A DNA stretch of 35,025 nt from Spirochaetaceae bacterium (lineage in GTDB: Bacteria > Spirochaetota > Spirochaetia > Treponematales > Breznakiellaceae), in contig JAITHJ010000054.1 of assembly GCA_031280035.1 (NCBI GenBank), forward strand, positions 1 through 35,025, in the 5' to 3' direction. Under the pieces are notes generated by a model, which worked only from the letters and a program-made list of their open reading frames with translations, made no database searches and had not been told where the DNA came from. How positions within the stretch are numbered: position 1 is the first letter of the stretch; each line of letters starts with the position of its first letter. A program made the translations under genes and the position numbers. Below are positions 7,543 to 16,562 of this stretch, piece after piece.

Positions 7543-9261
7543 TTGGAAAAACAGTATTACTTTGAACGCAATCTTTTATCGCTTTCTATTTATAACCCTG
7601 AATTGTGCAAGCGTCTTTCTTCCGCGCAGACAACCCTTAATTATTACAAGTTTATAGACAGTAAAAACGGTGAAAGAATTCCTGCGTGGATTGATAAAGC
7701 AGGTCAGGCTCATATACTGCATTCATTTGTTGATCCTGTACGTGAAGCCGAAAAACTGATTGCCGCACTGAATACTGAAGGTTATGTTATTATTCTAGGA
7801 CTAGGCGCGGGATGTCTTGCCGAAGCGGCTTTACGACGCGACGATATCCATAAAGTTGTAGTAATAGACTATAATCTAAATTCAATTGCGGAATTATTAT
7901 GTTCAAGAGAGTACGTAACTTTATTCAGCGATCCCCGTTTTTCACTGCTTATAGATACAGACTGCAATGCAATAAAAAGTTATATAATAGAAAATTATAA
8001 TCCGTGCATACACAACGGAATTCGCCTTCTTCCATTGCGCGTCCGCTGTGATTTTGACCAAGAGCGTTTTTTTGCGGCATCTGATGCTGTAAAGCAGGCA
8101 ATTGACAGCGTATCGTCTGATTATTCCGTACAGACAAGTTTTGGCAGGCGCTGGTTTTCAAATATTATCAGGAATTTACGCGCTGCGGAAGAACAGCGGA
8201 TTGTTGTACCGCCTGTAAAAAGAGCTGCTGTCTGTGCGGCAGGTCCGTCTTTGGATACTCAGTTTGACATCTTAAAAGAGCAGCGGAAAAATTTATTTGT
8301 TATCGCATCTGATACTGCGCTTTCATCTTTAATTGCTGCAGATATAAAACCTGATGCTGTTATATCTATTGACTGCCAGCATATAAGCTATCTTCATTTT
8401 ATGAATAATAACATTGACGATATAACTCTTTTTCTTGATCTTGCAAGTCCGCCGCTTCTTACATCCAGAACGAAAAAGAATTTCTTTTTTGCAAGCGGAC
8501 ATCCGTTCACGCATTACATATGCACACGCTTCAGGGGACTGCCGGTGCTTGATACATCTGGAGCCAATGTTGCTTTTGCCGGCGTTTCTTTAGCGCAAGC
8601 GCTTGGGGCGCAAACAATCGAGTTATATGGCGCTGATTTTTCTTATCCGCAGGGAATGACTTATACTAGAGGCGCTTATTTTTATCCCTATCTTAGCCGC
8701 AGGCAAAACAGATTTCTGCCTGTAGAATCGCAGCTTGCCGATTTTTTATTCAAAACCCCGTCTCTTTCAAAGATCCAAACTGATACGGGTTATTATTATG
8801 AAACGCATTCTCTTGCAATGTATCGCAGAAAACTTGAGTTGAAAGCGCAGTCATCCAGCGTTAAAATAATTCCGGCGCGCGGCATAGGATCACGGCTTTG
8901 CATTGAAAGAAAACAAAATGATAATACAATGAATCCTAAAACATTTGATAATACAATCAAATTATTTTCCGGAGGCAAGGCGCTTTTAAGCGCGGATGTT
9001 TTTCTTAGAAACTACAGCCGCATGATTGAAGCGCTCCCGCTTCCCGGCGCGTATATAGAGCAGTATATACAAAAACTTTCACACAGCGAGAAAACAATCT
9101 GGACGACGCTGCTTCCGGTTGCCGCCGCTGTTAAATACAGAGAGAATATACACTTGAATATTGAACTTATACGGATTGTTAAAGAATTCTGCATAACAGA
9201 AATAGAGAAAGTTTTGAATAGCGGCGGTTCACAGCGCCCGCCTGTTGACAATCCGTTATGA
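7543..9261 (+). CDS. DUF115 / 6-hydroxymethylpterin diphosphokinase MptE-like protein
   Basis: A 572-residue DUF115 (MptE-like) protein. The DUF115 domain begins near residue 226 with AAVCAAGPSLD (GPSLD 234-238), then FVIASDTAL, IKPDAVISIDCQH (269-280) and GADFSYPQG further on, the usual core pattern. Before it lies a Rossmann-like domain with GLGAGCLAEAAL (86-97). Relatives in bacteria include the Maf proteins, which add nonulosonic acids to flagellin, and archaeal MptE, a pterin diphosphokinase. No direct evidence picks between these. In treponemes, whose flagella are periplasmic and glycosylated, a flagellin or sugar-transfer role is attractive but is inference. The TTG start has GGAAG 10 bases upstream, 23 bases after scpB, so it is probably in the same operon. 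Confidence 0.75.
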   Translation: MEKQYYFERNLLSLSIYNPELCKRLSSAQTTLNYYKFIDSKNGERIPAWIDKAGQAHILHSFVDPVREAEKLIAALNTEGYVIILGLGAGCLAEAALRRDDIHKVVVIDYNLNSIAELLCSREYVTLFSDPRFSLLIDTDCNAIKSYIIENYNPCIHNGIRLLPLRVRCDFDQERFFAASDAVKQAIDSVSSDYSVQTSFGRRWFSNIIRNLRAAEEQRIVVPPVKRAAVCAAGPSLDTQFDILKEQRKNLFVIASDTALSSLIAADIKPDAVISIDCQHISYLHFMNNNIDDITLFLDLASPPLLTSRTKKNFFFASGHPFTHYICTRFRGLPVLDTSGANVAFAGVSLAQALGAQTIELYGADFSYPQGMTYTRGAYFYPYLSRRQNRFLPVESQLADFLFKTPSLSKIQTDTGYYYETHSLAMYRRKLELKAQSSSVKIIPARGIGSRLCIERKQNDNTMNPKTFDNTIKLFSGGKALLSADVFLRNYSRMIEALPLPGAYIEQYIQKLSHSEKTIWTTLLPVAAAVKYRENIHLNIELIRIVKEFCITEIEKVLNSGGSQRPPVDNPL

Positions 9262-9272
9262 CTTTTTTGATA

Positions 9273-11315
9273 TTATCCTGCGGCGCTGCCAAGTCCTAAT
9301 GATGCGCTGATGTCGCCTGTAGTTCTTTGGACGCGCAGAGTGCTGTCCAGAACTTCGCGCGATATGTTTTCAAGGCTGCGGACAGCCTTCTGTATTACCT
9401 GACTTTCACTATGAATCGCCTGTGAGCCCTGCCGCACCTGATCCGCCGCGCCGCGCAATGCATCAAGCGCGCTTAATATCCGCTGGCCGCTCTCAACCTG
9501 ACCGGAAACAACATTATCCATCTTCGAGCAGGAACTGCCCATATCGGCTACTTCAGTAAAAATATGTTCCATCATCGCAACAGTTTTATCAGACACTTTT
9601 TGAATCCGCTCTATGCTTAAACGCATTGTTTTAATCTCGTTGGAAATCGAAACCGATTCTTTACTTGATGATTCAGCAAGACTGCGAACTTCATTGGCAA
9701 CGACAGCAAAACCCCTGCCCGCCTCGCCGGCATGAGCGGCTTCAATGGCGGCGTTCATTGCCAAAAGATTCGTCTGCGCGGCTATCTTTACCAGCGTTGT
9801 ATTCGCCGCTTCCAATATACCGGATTGTCCGGCCAATCTGGAAAGCTCGCCTGATAATTCCATCAACATTTTGCGGCCTTCTTCAGATGACCCGCCAAGT
9901 TTTCCGGTAGTCTGCTCGACCTCCGTAACAACGCTGCGCAGATCATCAATACGCCGTACCACATCCTCAATAGACGCCGCCGATTCGGTTATGCTCCTCG
10001 ACTGTTCCCCAACCGCTTTTTCCAGTGAATCTATATTAAAAACGATTTTACTTACCGCGTCCGTCGTCTGACTCATCGAATCCTGCTGGGCATTTGCCGT
10101 GCGCTCCATCAATTCCATACTCTGAATTATTGTCTGAAACCCGTCTCCTGACGCGCCAATTTTTGAATGCAGATCTTTTACAATGCCGGCATTTTTTTCA
10201 GCTTCATGCCGGATATCGCTTAAAGCCTTTTGCATATTATCACGGATAGTAAGAAGAGCACTTTGTATATCGCCTATTTCATCATGCCGTTTTTTCTTGA
10301 ACGCGATATTAAAATTCATGGACGCAATCAGAGCCGCCGCGGAAACCGCCTCTTTTACCGGTGCAACAAGCGATAATGCAGCAAGGCAGCCTATAAAAAC
10401 AACTACAAGGCCGGCAAGCACGCTAAAAAGTATTGAAGTAACCGCAATCATATTTACTTCTTTGAATATGTTGCGCGCGGGAATCAATGAAACAAGATAC
10501 CAGTCAACGTCAGGAATAAAAGCTGAAAAAATAAAATAATCATTGTCAAGCGACTGAAAATTATTCCGTGACTCAAGTATTTTTTGCCGGTAATAATTAA
10601 GGCCGTTTTCATCAAAAAAATCTTTCTTTAGAACTGCGTCAGGATCAGCATTGGTAACAAAAAGGCCGGCTGCGTTAATAAAATAACTTTTCTGTTCAGG
10701 AAACGATGAAAATTCGGCAAGCATATCATCAAGAAATCCAATAGAAACGTTTCCAGAAACTACGCCCGTGTCCACGCCTTTATAATATGCGTTTATTGAA
10801 ATAGCCGTAGTCAGTTTTTGGGTTACAGCATCAATATAAGGCGGAGCGAACGAAACCTGTCCGCCTTTCTCTTTTGCCCCCTTATACCATGCGCGCGCGG
10901 TATTATCCCAATTAGTATCAGGCCGGTAGTCCGTATCAAATGCGGCAAAACCGCCTTGTTGATACCAAACCCCGTTCCCGCTGCAATAAACAAGCACAAT
11001 ATCGGACTGCGTTGCTTTTATCTGTGAAAAAAGATCGTGAAGGGACTGTTCGTCAGCGGGAGTCTGCGCCATAAATGGCGCCGCGGAAATTGCCGTTTGT
11101 TTAACCAGCGCCGCCCATTGAGAACAGCGGCCAGCAACCGTATCGCGGAGGCGGCTTACCCGCTCGCTTACCTCCGCCTGAATTGCACGTGAAGAAAAAG
11201 CTCTGAACCGAACCAAAAATAACGTTGACACCAGCGCTGTAACGGTAAGTATTCCGCCTGCCACCACCACAATAAACAATACAGCAAACGACGTCCTTTT
11301 TTCTTTTACACCCAT
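9273..11315 (-). CDS. Methyl-accepting chemotaxis protein with dCache sensor
   Basis: A transmembrane chemoreceptor of 680 residues from the ATG at 11315. TM1 is about residues 11-35 and TM2 about 289-314. Between them is a periplasmic dCache domain ([12 protein letters not shown] 141-152, PPYID 158-162). A HAMP-like region (about 315-367) leads into a long methylation/signalling coiled coil whose conserved tip is [20 protein letters not shown] (511-530). The tip contacts CheA/CheW. In the sensor, the R-x-W-Y seen in amino-acid-binding dCache domains is present (R141, W143, Y144), but the Tyr before it is Trp136 and the later Asp appears as Asn189, so amino acids should not be assumed as ligand. 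The frame is open upstream to a TTG at 11375; the ATG avoids a repeated GVKEK. Confidence 0.93.
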   Translation of the reverse strand: MGVKEKRTSFAVLFIVVVAGGILTVTALVSTLFLVRFRAFSSRAIQAEVSERVSRLRDTVAGRCSQWAALVKQTAISAAPFMAQTPADEQSLHDLFSQIKATQSDIVLVYCSGNGVWYQQGGFAAFDTDYRPDTNWDNTARAWYKGAKEKGGQVSFAPPYIDAVTQKLTTAISINAYYKGVDTGVVSGNVSIGFLDDMLAEFSSFPEQKSYFINAAGLFVTNADPDAVLKKDFFDENGLNYYRQKILESRNNFQSLDNDYFIFSAFIPDVDWYLVSLIPARNIFKEVNMIAVTSILFSVLAGLVVVFIGCLAALSLVAPVKEAVSAAALIASMNFNIAFKKKRHDEIGDIQSALLTIRDNMQKALSDIRHEAEKNAGIVKDLHSKIGASGDGFQTIIQSMELMERTANAQQDSMSQTTDAVSKIVFNIDSLEKAVGEQSRSITESAASIEDVVRRIDDLRSVVTEVEQTTGKLGGSSEEGRKMLMELSGELSRLAGQSGILEAANTTLVKIAAQTNLLAMNAAIEAAHAGEAGRGFAVVANEVRSLAESSSKESVSISNEIKTMRLSIERIQKVSDKTVAMMEHIFTEVADMGSSCSKMDNVVSGQVESGQRILSALDALRGAADQVRQGSQAIHSESQVIQKAVRSLENISREVLDSTLRVQRTTGDISASLGLGSAAG

Positions 11316-11333
11316 ATTTTTTTCTTTTACACC
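11297..11333 (-). repeat. Direct duplication at the chemoreceptor start
   Basis: The 16-base sequence GGTGTAAAAGAAAAAA occurs twice on the minus strand, at 11333-11318 and 11312-11297, 21 bases apart. One copy precedes the ATG at 11315 and one follows it. The period is seven codons, so both copies are in the same frame. Confidence 0.85.
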
Positions 11334-11475
11334 TATATAAACTAGTACAATATCACATTTTACAGGCAATATCAAGCTGGTTTACGAACCTGTGAAAACA
11401 GGCTAAACCAGACGCAGCCTGCCCTCCAAACCGGCGTAAAGACTCAAAAATCTTCGGACAGCAAAACAAAGAATT

Positions 11476-11847
11476 TTATGAAAAAAACGTTACTGTTTTT
11501 AGCAGCTCATCCGGGGAAAACGGCTTTATAATATACCCTTTTGCGCCTTTGCTAATCGCTTTCTGCGCGGTTTTTGTCTCAGAATTCGAGGTCAAAAACA
11601 CAACAGGTACATTTTTGAGTTTGTCGTTTTTTTGTATGGTTTCAAGAAACTCAAGACCAGACATACCGGGCATTTCCATATCCAGCAGAATAAGATTGGG
11701 CATTACGGATTCAAGCGCGGCCAACGCTGATTTGGCATCAGTTACACAGCGAATATCATAATCATTTTTCAAAACCGCATTGATGCTGGTAAGTACTTCA
11801 GGCATATCATCAACCGCAAATATAATTTTTTTTGCATTCCCCATCAT
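11476..11847 (-). CDS. Single-domain response regulator (CheY-like receiver)
   Basis: A stand-alone receiver domain of about 123 residues. The acidic pair is D13/D14, the phospho-acceptor D56 (NLILLDMEMPG), the switch Thr T86 (VVFLTS) and the conserved Lys K108 (IIKPFSP). No output domain follows, so it acts by protein contact, as CheY or a diffusible relay does. The ATG at 11847 has GGGGAGA six to seven bases upstream; an open extension to 11892 runs into the promoter region and is unlikely. It lies 160 bases upstream of the chemoreceptor gene on the same strand, which suggests they share signalling, but the cognate kinase is not in the window. Confidence 0.9.
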   Translation of the reverse strand: MMGNAKKIIFAVDDMPEVLTSINAVLKNDYDIRCVTDAKSALAALESVMPNLILLDMEMPGMSGLEFLETIQKNDKLKNVPVVFLTSNSETKTAQKAISKGAKGYIIKPFSPDELLKTVTFFS

Positions 11848-11879
11848 AATGTCTCCCCAAAAATATTGTAATAATTGAC

Positions 11880-11908
11880 AGAATATTATCAAAACACGGG
11901 ATTGTCAA
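11880..11908 (-). promoter_or_regulatory. Sigma70-type promoter for the response regulator
   Basis: The minus strand carries TTGACA (11908-11903), a 17-base spacer and TATTCT (11885-11880). The transcript would start near 11873, about 26 bases before the ATG at 11847, leaving room for the GGGGAGA ribosome site. Confidence 0.5.
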
Positions 11909-11957
11909 TGCCGCCTGTCAGTTCTAACACCGAATCTCTTGATGTTTACTATAAAAA

Positions 11958-12374
11958 ATGTTAAAAAAAGATATGGGTGTTTTTAAAAACCTGGAAAGAG
12001 TTCTTTCGAGTTATATAGATGACTTTTTCCAATCCAGTGACAGAATACATCAAACTGAAAAAAACTCTTTTTATAACGATGATTTAAATGCAGCGCATGA
12101 TGAATTAAATGAATTTTTAAATAACGGATATAATTCCGCTTACGGCTTTGATAATCCCAGACAATCCCGCCGTGAGAAACCCGCAGAACATATTTTAAAA
12201 AAAGATTTTGATGAGCTGGGGGTTTCATCCGGCGCTCCTTTATCCGAATGCAAAAAAGCCTACAGAGCGCTTATAAAAATTTACCATCCTGATAAATCAG
12301 GCAGTCCTGATTCTGAAAAATTTATGCGAATTGAAACCGCGTATAAGCGCATTAAAGAATGGTACTCCAATTAA
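11958..12374 (+). CDS. J-domain protein with C-terminal J domain
   Basis: A 138-residue protein whose last 57 residues (about 82-138) form a DnaJ J domain: DELGVSSGAPLSECKKAYRA, then the essential HPD at 110-112 in IYHPDKSG. J domains stimulate the ATPase of DnaK. The first 80 residues are polar and acidic without a recognised domain and may bind the client. There are no Gly/Phe or zinc-finger regions, so this is a specialised class C co-chaperone, not DnaJ itself. The start ATG at 11958 lies 20 bases upstream of a second Met. It is followed 19 bases later by the membrane-protein gene, with which it is probably cotranscribed. Confidence 0.85.
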   Translation: MLKKDMGVFKNLERVLSSYIDDFFQSSDRIHQTEKNSFYNDDLNAAHDELNEFLNNGYNSAYGFDNPRQSRREKPAEHILKKDFDELGVSSGAPLSECKKAYRALIKIYHPDKSGSPDSEKFMRIETAYKRIKEWYSN

Positions 12375-12393
12375 TAATTACAGGTAATTAAAA

Positions 12394-14043
12394 TTGTTTA
12401 TACATAATAATAATTATATTCTTAAACGCATTTTTGCCGTCTTTATTATTTTCATGCCATTTATAATAAACGCTCTTGATAATAACACTGTTGTACGGCA
12501 TCGTGCACAAACGCGCTATAATGAATTAATTAAGCTTTTATCTGATAATAACCTAAAATTTACAGAACATAATCTTTTGAAAGACTACGGCGCGTACGGG
12601 ACGTCTGTTTTTGTTCATTCACGCCAGTCTGGAAAAACAGCCGGTATAACGCCGGTATTAGCGGTTCCTATTACAACATTAAATGACACAGGAGAAGATT
12701 TTCATTATGGCTTTAAATTGGCGTTAAAATTCATTGAAGAAATATCAAATGAGGCTGAAAGGCTGCCATTTATCGTAGCGTTCCTTGCCGATGACTGGGA
12801 TTCCGTTGCCGGTTCTATTGCCTTTGCCGGATTTGAAGATTTGTTGAATTCGATAATCGAAGTAAATAACACCGTAATACTTTATGCCGATATTACAGAA
12901 AAAACGCCGGCGCTTAGTATAGTACACGCTTCAGAAAATTCAACTATTCCGCTTAATGTTTTATCATCATTTACTGATGCGTGCAAAAAATTTGATGTAC
13001 GCTTTAATTTATATACTAAGTATAATGTTCTTTATAAATACAAAATTATCAAAGACCAAAAACAAATTCAAATGGCAAATGAATATAATATACCAATATT
13101 ATATATAAAAGCTTCATCAACAACCGCTGCCGGTACAAATATATACGATAATACTATAGATCTTGACAATACGGCGCTTGCTTTTATTGACTGGTCTCTT
13201 GCAATGGATAAAACAGCAGATACAGAATCAACATATAATTATTTTATATCAGGTTCAGAAAGCTATCCAATCTTCCTGTCTGAAAAATCAATTATTTTCT
13301 TTTCATTTACGTTTGCTATACTGCTGTTTCTATACATATTATTTATTCGGTATTCAAAAAAACGAACGAAGCTGCTTTTTATTGTTATGTGCGTGTTTTA
13401 TACGCTGTTTTTTATTGTCTTAATGATTATTGACATCACTCTTGTTTTTTTTGCGCTGCCTTCATTATTCATTTTATCACTGATGTTCGGCCTGCATGCT
13501 TTAAACAAAAAAATTAAAATAATAAAGAAAAACAAAATTAAAATATTTCTTATTGTAATGTCAAGCTGTCTCTTGTTATCTCTAATTCCTTTTTATGACA
13601 TTTTTTCTGATACAATAAAACTAATTATAGAAAACTACAATGAATCTAATATTCCATATAAAGCGATTCCCTTGGAAACTGGCGGCGTTATCAAAGATGA
13701 TCCGCTTGAAATACTGGTACGCGAAGAAAAGTTTTCAGAACGCCGCGCTATGTATTTTAATTTATATAATATCGGAATACCGCTGCGCTACCGTATAATA
13801 CTCCATACGAATGATTATATTTTAAACAATTATTTTGATGACGGCGGCGTACTTCCGTTTATATACGCCGCTCCAGTACCCTATATAATTTCAGCTGAAG
13901 GCATCGAATTCATATTGGGATCATATCCGCCCTCTCATTTTAATATTGATATCACCCTTCCGCTAGAAATAGGCGGTTTTTTTTCTGTCGAAACCATTTA
14001 CAGCGATGATATTCGCATAATACGCAAACTAACGTTTGATTAA
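12394..14043 (+). CDS. Uncharacterised membrane protein, possible degenerate M28-like domain
   Basis: A 549-residue protein of unknown function. It has an N-terminal signal or TM segment (about 10-27) and an extracytoplasmic domain of some 270 residues. Then come four close hydrophobic segments (about 300-319, 327-347, 348-369 and 383-402) and a C-terminal domain of about 150 residues. Segments such as PVLAVPITT, FIVAFLADDWDSVAGSIAF and ALAFIDW recall the alternation of strands and helices in M28-type peptidases, but no His/Asp/Glu zinc ligands are evident, so any relation would be a catalytically dead version. The start is a TTG with AGG about 10 bases upstream. It lies between the J-domain gene and trmJ. 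Confidence 0.7.
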   Translation: MFIHNNNYILKRIFAVFIIFMPFIINALDNNTVVRHRAQTRYNELIKLLSDNNLKFTEHNLLKDYGAYGTSVFVHSRQSGKTAGITPVLAVPITTLNDTGEDFHYGFKLALKFIEEISNEAERLPFIVAFLADDWDSVAGSIAFAGFEDLLNSIIEVNNTVILYADITEKTPALSIVHASENSTIPLNVLSSFTDACKKFDVRFNLYTKYNVLYKYKIIKDQKQIQMANEYNIPILYIKASSTTAAGTNIYDNTIDLDNTALAFIDWSLAMDKTADTESTYNYFISGSESYPIFLSEKSIIFFSFTFAILLFLYILFIRYSKKRTKLLFIVMCVFYTLFFIVLMIIDITLVFFALPSLFILSLMFGLHALNKKIKIIKKNKIKIFLIVMSSCLLLSLIPFYDIFSDTIKLIIENYNESNIPYKAIPLETGGVIKDDPLEILVREEKFSERRAMYFNLYNIGIPLRYRIILHTNDYILNNYFDDGGVLPFIYAAPVPYIISAEGIEFILGSYPPSHFNIDITLPLEIGGFFSVETIYSDDIRIIRKLTFD

Positions 14044-14076
14044 ATAGTTAATATATAATATACTATTTTTAATGAT

Positions 14077-14841
14077 ATGGAATTGAAAGATATTATTGTT
14101 GTTTTATGCCGTCCCTCTGATTCCGGTAATACCGGCGCTGTCTGCCGTGCAATGAAAAACAGCGGGCTTGCGCGGTTAAGGCTTGTTTCTCCAACTGACA
14201 TACAGGAAAATATCATTCGTACCAGATCGGTACACGCTGAAGACATTTGGAATAATGCTGTTTTTTTTGATAATCTACAATCAGCCATAACAGATTGTTC
14301 TTTAGTTATAGGCGTTACAAGAAGGCGCGGTAAACGACGTAAGCTAATCACAATGACTCCACGCGAAGCAGCAAAGTTTCTTTGTAATTTTCCAGCGGCG
14401 GCGGAGCGGCCGGCGGCGCTTGTTTTTGGCAATGAACGAACCGGACTTGAAACAGAAGAACTTGCATTATGTAATTTTTCATCGCATATTCCGGCTCATA
14501 ATGATTTCCCGTCACTAAACCTTTCTCACAGTGTTCAAATATACGGATACGAACTATTTTATATGCTTACCAAAAATAACAGGAAATTCTCTATTGAAAA
14601 ACCACAGCTTAAAGGAGAATGGCAGGCGATAAGCAGAACAGAAATTGAACTGCTTACAACCTCTGTATGCGATTCTCTTGCCGCGCTTGGATTTTATGTC
14701 AAAAGCGGACGCCGGCTTCATGAAGAATATTTCCGGGATGTTTTCTCACGCGCCGGACTCAGTTGTACTGAGGCGCATTATATGCATGATATTTTTTCAA
14801 AAGCCGCCCGGCTAGGCTCAAAAAACACCGCTAAAATTTAA
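14077..14841 (+). CDS. trmJ: TrmJ-type SPOUT tRNA/rRNA methyltransferase
   Basis: This 254-residue protein is a SPOUT-class 2'-O-methyltransferase of the TrmJ/LasT group, which uses S-adenosylmethionine to methylate a ribose, typically position 32 of tRNA. The three knot motifs are visible: RPSDSGNTGAVCRAMKNSGL (12-31) with the conserved Asn, then LVFGNERTGL (115-124), and SLNLSHSVQI (146-155). The C-terminal helical extension is of TrmJ length. Its 3' end overlaps the convergent ParA-like gene by 11 bases. The start ATG has no obvious ribosome site and sits in an AT-rich leader. TrmJ versus a paralogous SPOUT enzyme with another RNA target cannot be decided by eye. Confidence 0.85.
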   Translation: MELKDIIVVLCRPSDSGNTGAVCRAMKNSGLARLRLVSPTDIQENIIRTRSVHAEDIWNNAVFFDNLQSAITDCSLVIGVTRRRGKRRKLITMTPREAAKFLCNFPAAAERPAALVFGNERTGLETEELALCNFSSHIPAHNDFPSLNLSHSVQIYGYELFYMLTKNNRKFSIEKPQLKGEWQAISRTEIELLTTSVCDSLAALGFYVKSGRRLHEEYFRDVFSRAGLSCTEAHYMHDIFSKAARLGSKNTAKI

Positions 14842-15979
14842 ATCCCTGTGCAATGGCTTGTGAAAGTTTTTGTTTTAGAAATACGCTTTCCTTTTTCAAT
14901 TTATTGATTTCAATCTGCTGAGTTTTTACAGTTTCTACAAGATCGCCTTCACTCAAAATGCCTGAATGTAAAAGTTCTTCAACATATTCTTTTTTACTTT
15001 CAAAATCAACTTCCGCTTCCATTGCGGCTTCCTGAAAGCTGTCTTCTATATCACGGCTGATATTAAAATCAAAATCGTTGTCATCATTAAATGTTTGTAA
15101 AACCTTATCAGCAATGCGATATATTGCCTGAGAAATAATTGCCTGCGGCTTATACAGCAGCACAGGAAGACGTGATGCAAGACTTATATCCTGTGTGCCA
15201 TCACGATAAACAACTCCAAGATGCTCTATTTGTAATCCAAGATATGTTTCACATGAACGCCGTATTTTCATCGCGACATCTGAATCCTTTGGATCATCAA
15301 GCATATTTAAAATAAGACGCGGATGAAAATGATTTATAGAATTCTTGAATTTCAAATATGACTGATTATCAATAACCGAAATTTCATCAAGTATTTTTGG
15401 TATATAAAGCATTTTAAGTTCAGATCCGTCTTTTCGAATTTTTTCAAGATACTGATATGCCTCGCTTGTACGTGAAAACGAACTATACATCAGTCTAAAG
15501 ACAGCATTTTTTAAAAAAACATAAGCATTGAGGGTTGCCGTTACTGTCGGCGCGCTTACAATTATGCCGCGCCCTGATGTCAAAAAGAAATCAAGTATGG
15601 ACTGATGAGTGCCCGCTCCCAGATCTACAATCAGTATGTCGGCATCAAGCGATGAAAGTCTTCGTATAATCGCGTTTCGCTGGCTTACTTTAAGAGTTGC
15701 CGTTCCCGGAATTTCCGCATCACCCGGAATAAAGCGAAGATTCGGAATATCTGTATCGGAGACTACGCTATTAAAATCAATCTTGGGATCCGTTAAAAAA
15801 CTTCCAAGACTTTTGCCTGGTTTTCTGTGTCCTATAACCAGATGAAGATTTGACGCGCCCAAATCAAGATCCGCAAGTATAATACGTTTGTTTGACTGAG
15901 CAAACGCCACTGCCAGATTAGCCGCAATAAGCGACTTGCCAACGCCGCCTTTTCCGCTTGCTATAGGTATTATACGCAT
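14831..15979 (-). CDS. MinD/FlhG-like ParA-family ATPase with C-terminal extension
   Basis: A 382-residue deviant Walker A ATPase of the MinD/ParA/FlhG type. KGGVGKS (10-16) contains the signature lysine, followed by LADLDLGASNLH (35-46, switch I) and ILIVDLGAG (the Walker B region, with Gly-Ala-Gly after Asp). These proteins dimerise on ATP and position structures at the membrane or pole. After the ATPase core (about 1-300) comes an acidic, helical region and a coiled coil ending ELHSGILSEG... and KQKLSQAIAQGF, which is not part of standard MinD. No amphipathic membrane helix is obvious at the C terminus. ATG is preceded by GGAG eight bases upstream. The small membrane protein gene is 21 bases upstream on the same strand. 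Confidence 0.85.
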   Translation of the reverse strand: MRIIPIASGKGGVGKSLIAANLAVAFAQSNKRIILADLDLGASNLHLVIGHRKPGKSLGSFLTDPKIDFNSVVSDTDIPNLRFIPGDAEIPGTATLKVSQRNAIIRRLSSLDADILIVDLGAGTHQSILDFFLTSGRGIIVSAPTVTATLNAYVFLKNAVFRLMYSSFSRTSEAYQYLEKIRKDGSELKMLYIPKILDEISVIDNQSYLKFKNSINHFHPRLILNMLDDPKDSDVAMKIRRSCETYLGLQIEHLGVVYRDGTQDISLASRLPVLLYKPQAIISQAIYRIADKVLQTFNDDNDFDFNISRDIEDSFQEAAMEAEVDFESKKEYVEELLHSGILSEGDLVETVKTQQIEINKLKKESVFLKQKLSQAIAQGFKF

Positions 15980-16000
15980 CTAAACTCCTCTCTCTCTCAT

Positions 16001-16453
16001 TTATATGATCTTATCTTGTCTAATAAACGCCGCAGCAACCAATACAATTGATATAACATCCCATAATGCAATAGACAATGCGGCTAACATAAAAAATAAT
16101 TGTGAACCCTTTACAAAACGCACCGCCAGCAGCAAATCTTCTATCGGCACGGATATTCGCACAATCCATACAACAGACGCCACAACACTAAGTACTTTGC
16201 CGGCAATATAAAGTCTTGCGAAATTCCTGCTGCTTTGCGGTTCCTGCCAAAGAAAAAATGACATAATTGGAAACAGCGCAAGCGGAGCCGTATATATGAG
16301 GAACGGCATAATTTCAAGCCGATTTATTGCCGTATTCAAATCCACGATGTTGCTCAAAGAAGCGGACATGGACATAAAAATCCCCAAGAGCGCGATAAAA
16401 CGGCAGACATCGCAGACAGTAACTATAAAGCAAGACAAAGAGTGTTTTTGCAT
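16001..16453 (-). CDS. Small four-helix membrane protein of unknown function
   Basis: 150 residues, almost entirely hydrophobic, with four likely membrane segments (about 10-33, 47-69, 80-100 and 117-143) and short charged loops. I do not recognise a family. It starts at ATG at 16453 and lies 21 bases upstream of the MinD-like gene on the same strand, so the two are likely cotranscribed. A membrane partner or anchor for that ATPase is one possibility, but nothing in the sequence proves it. Confidence 0.7.
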   Translation of the reverse strand: MQKHSLSCFIVTVCDVCRFIALLGIFMSMSASLSNIVDLNTAINRLEIMPFLIYTAPLALFPIMSFFLWQEPQSSRNFARLYIAGKVLSVVASVVWIVRISVPIEDLLLAVRFVKGSQLFFMLAALSIALWDVISIVLVAAAFIRQDKII

Positions 16454-16562
16454 CTACATATATGGTATTTAAGAAAAACAAAAATTGCAAGACTGTTTCT
16501 CAAAATTCCGTCTCTAAAGACTGCTTATCAAGAACCTTAAAAAACCCGTATACTAAGCCGTA

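Noticed and set aside
14041-14076. Promoter in the AT-rich leader before trmJ
   Set aside because: Many A/T hexamers occur but no paired -35/-10 boxes at a proper distance.
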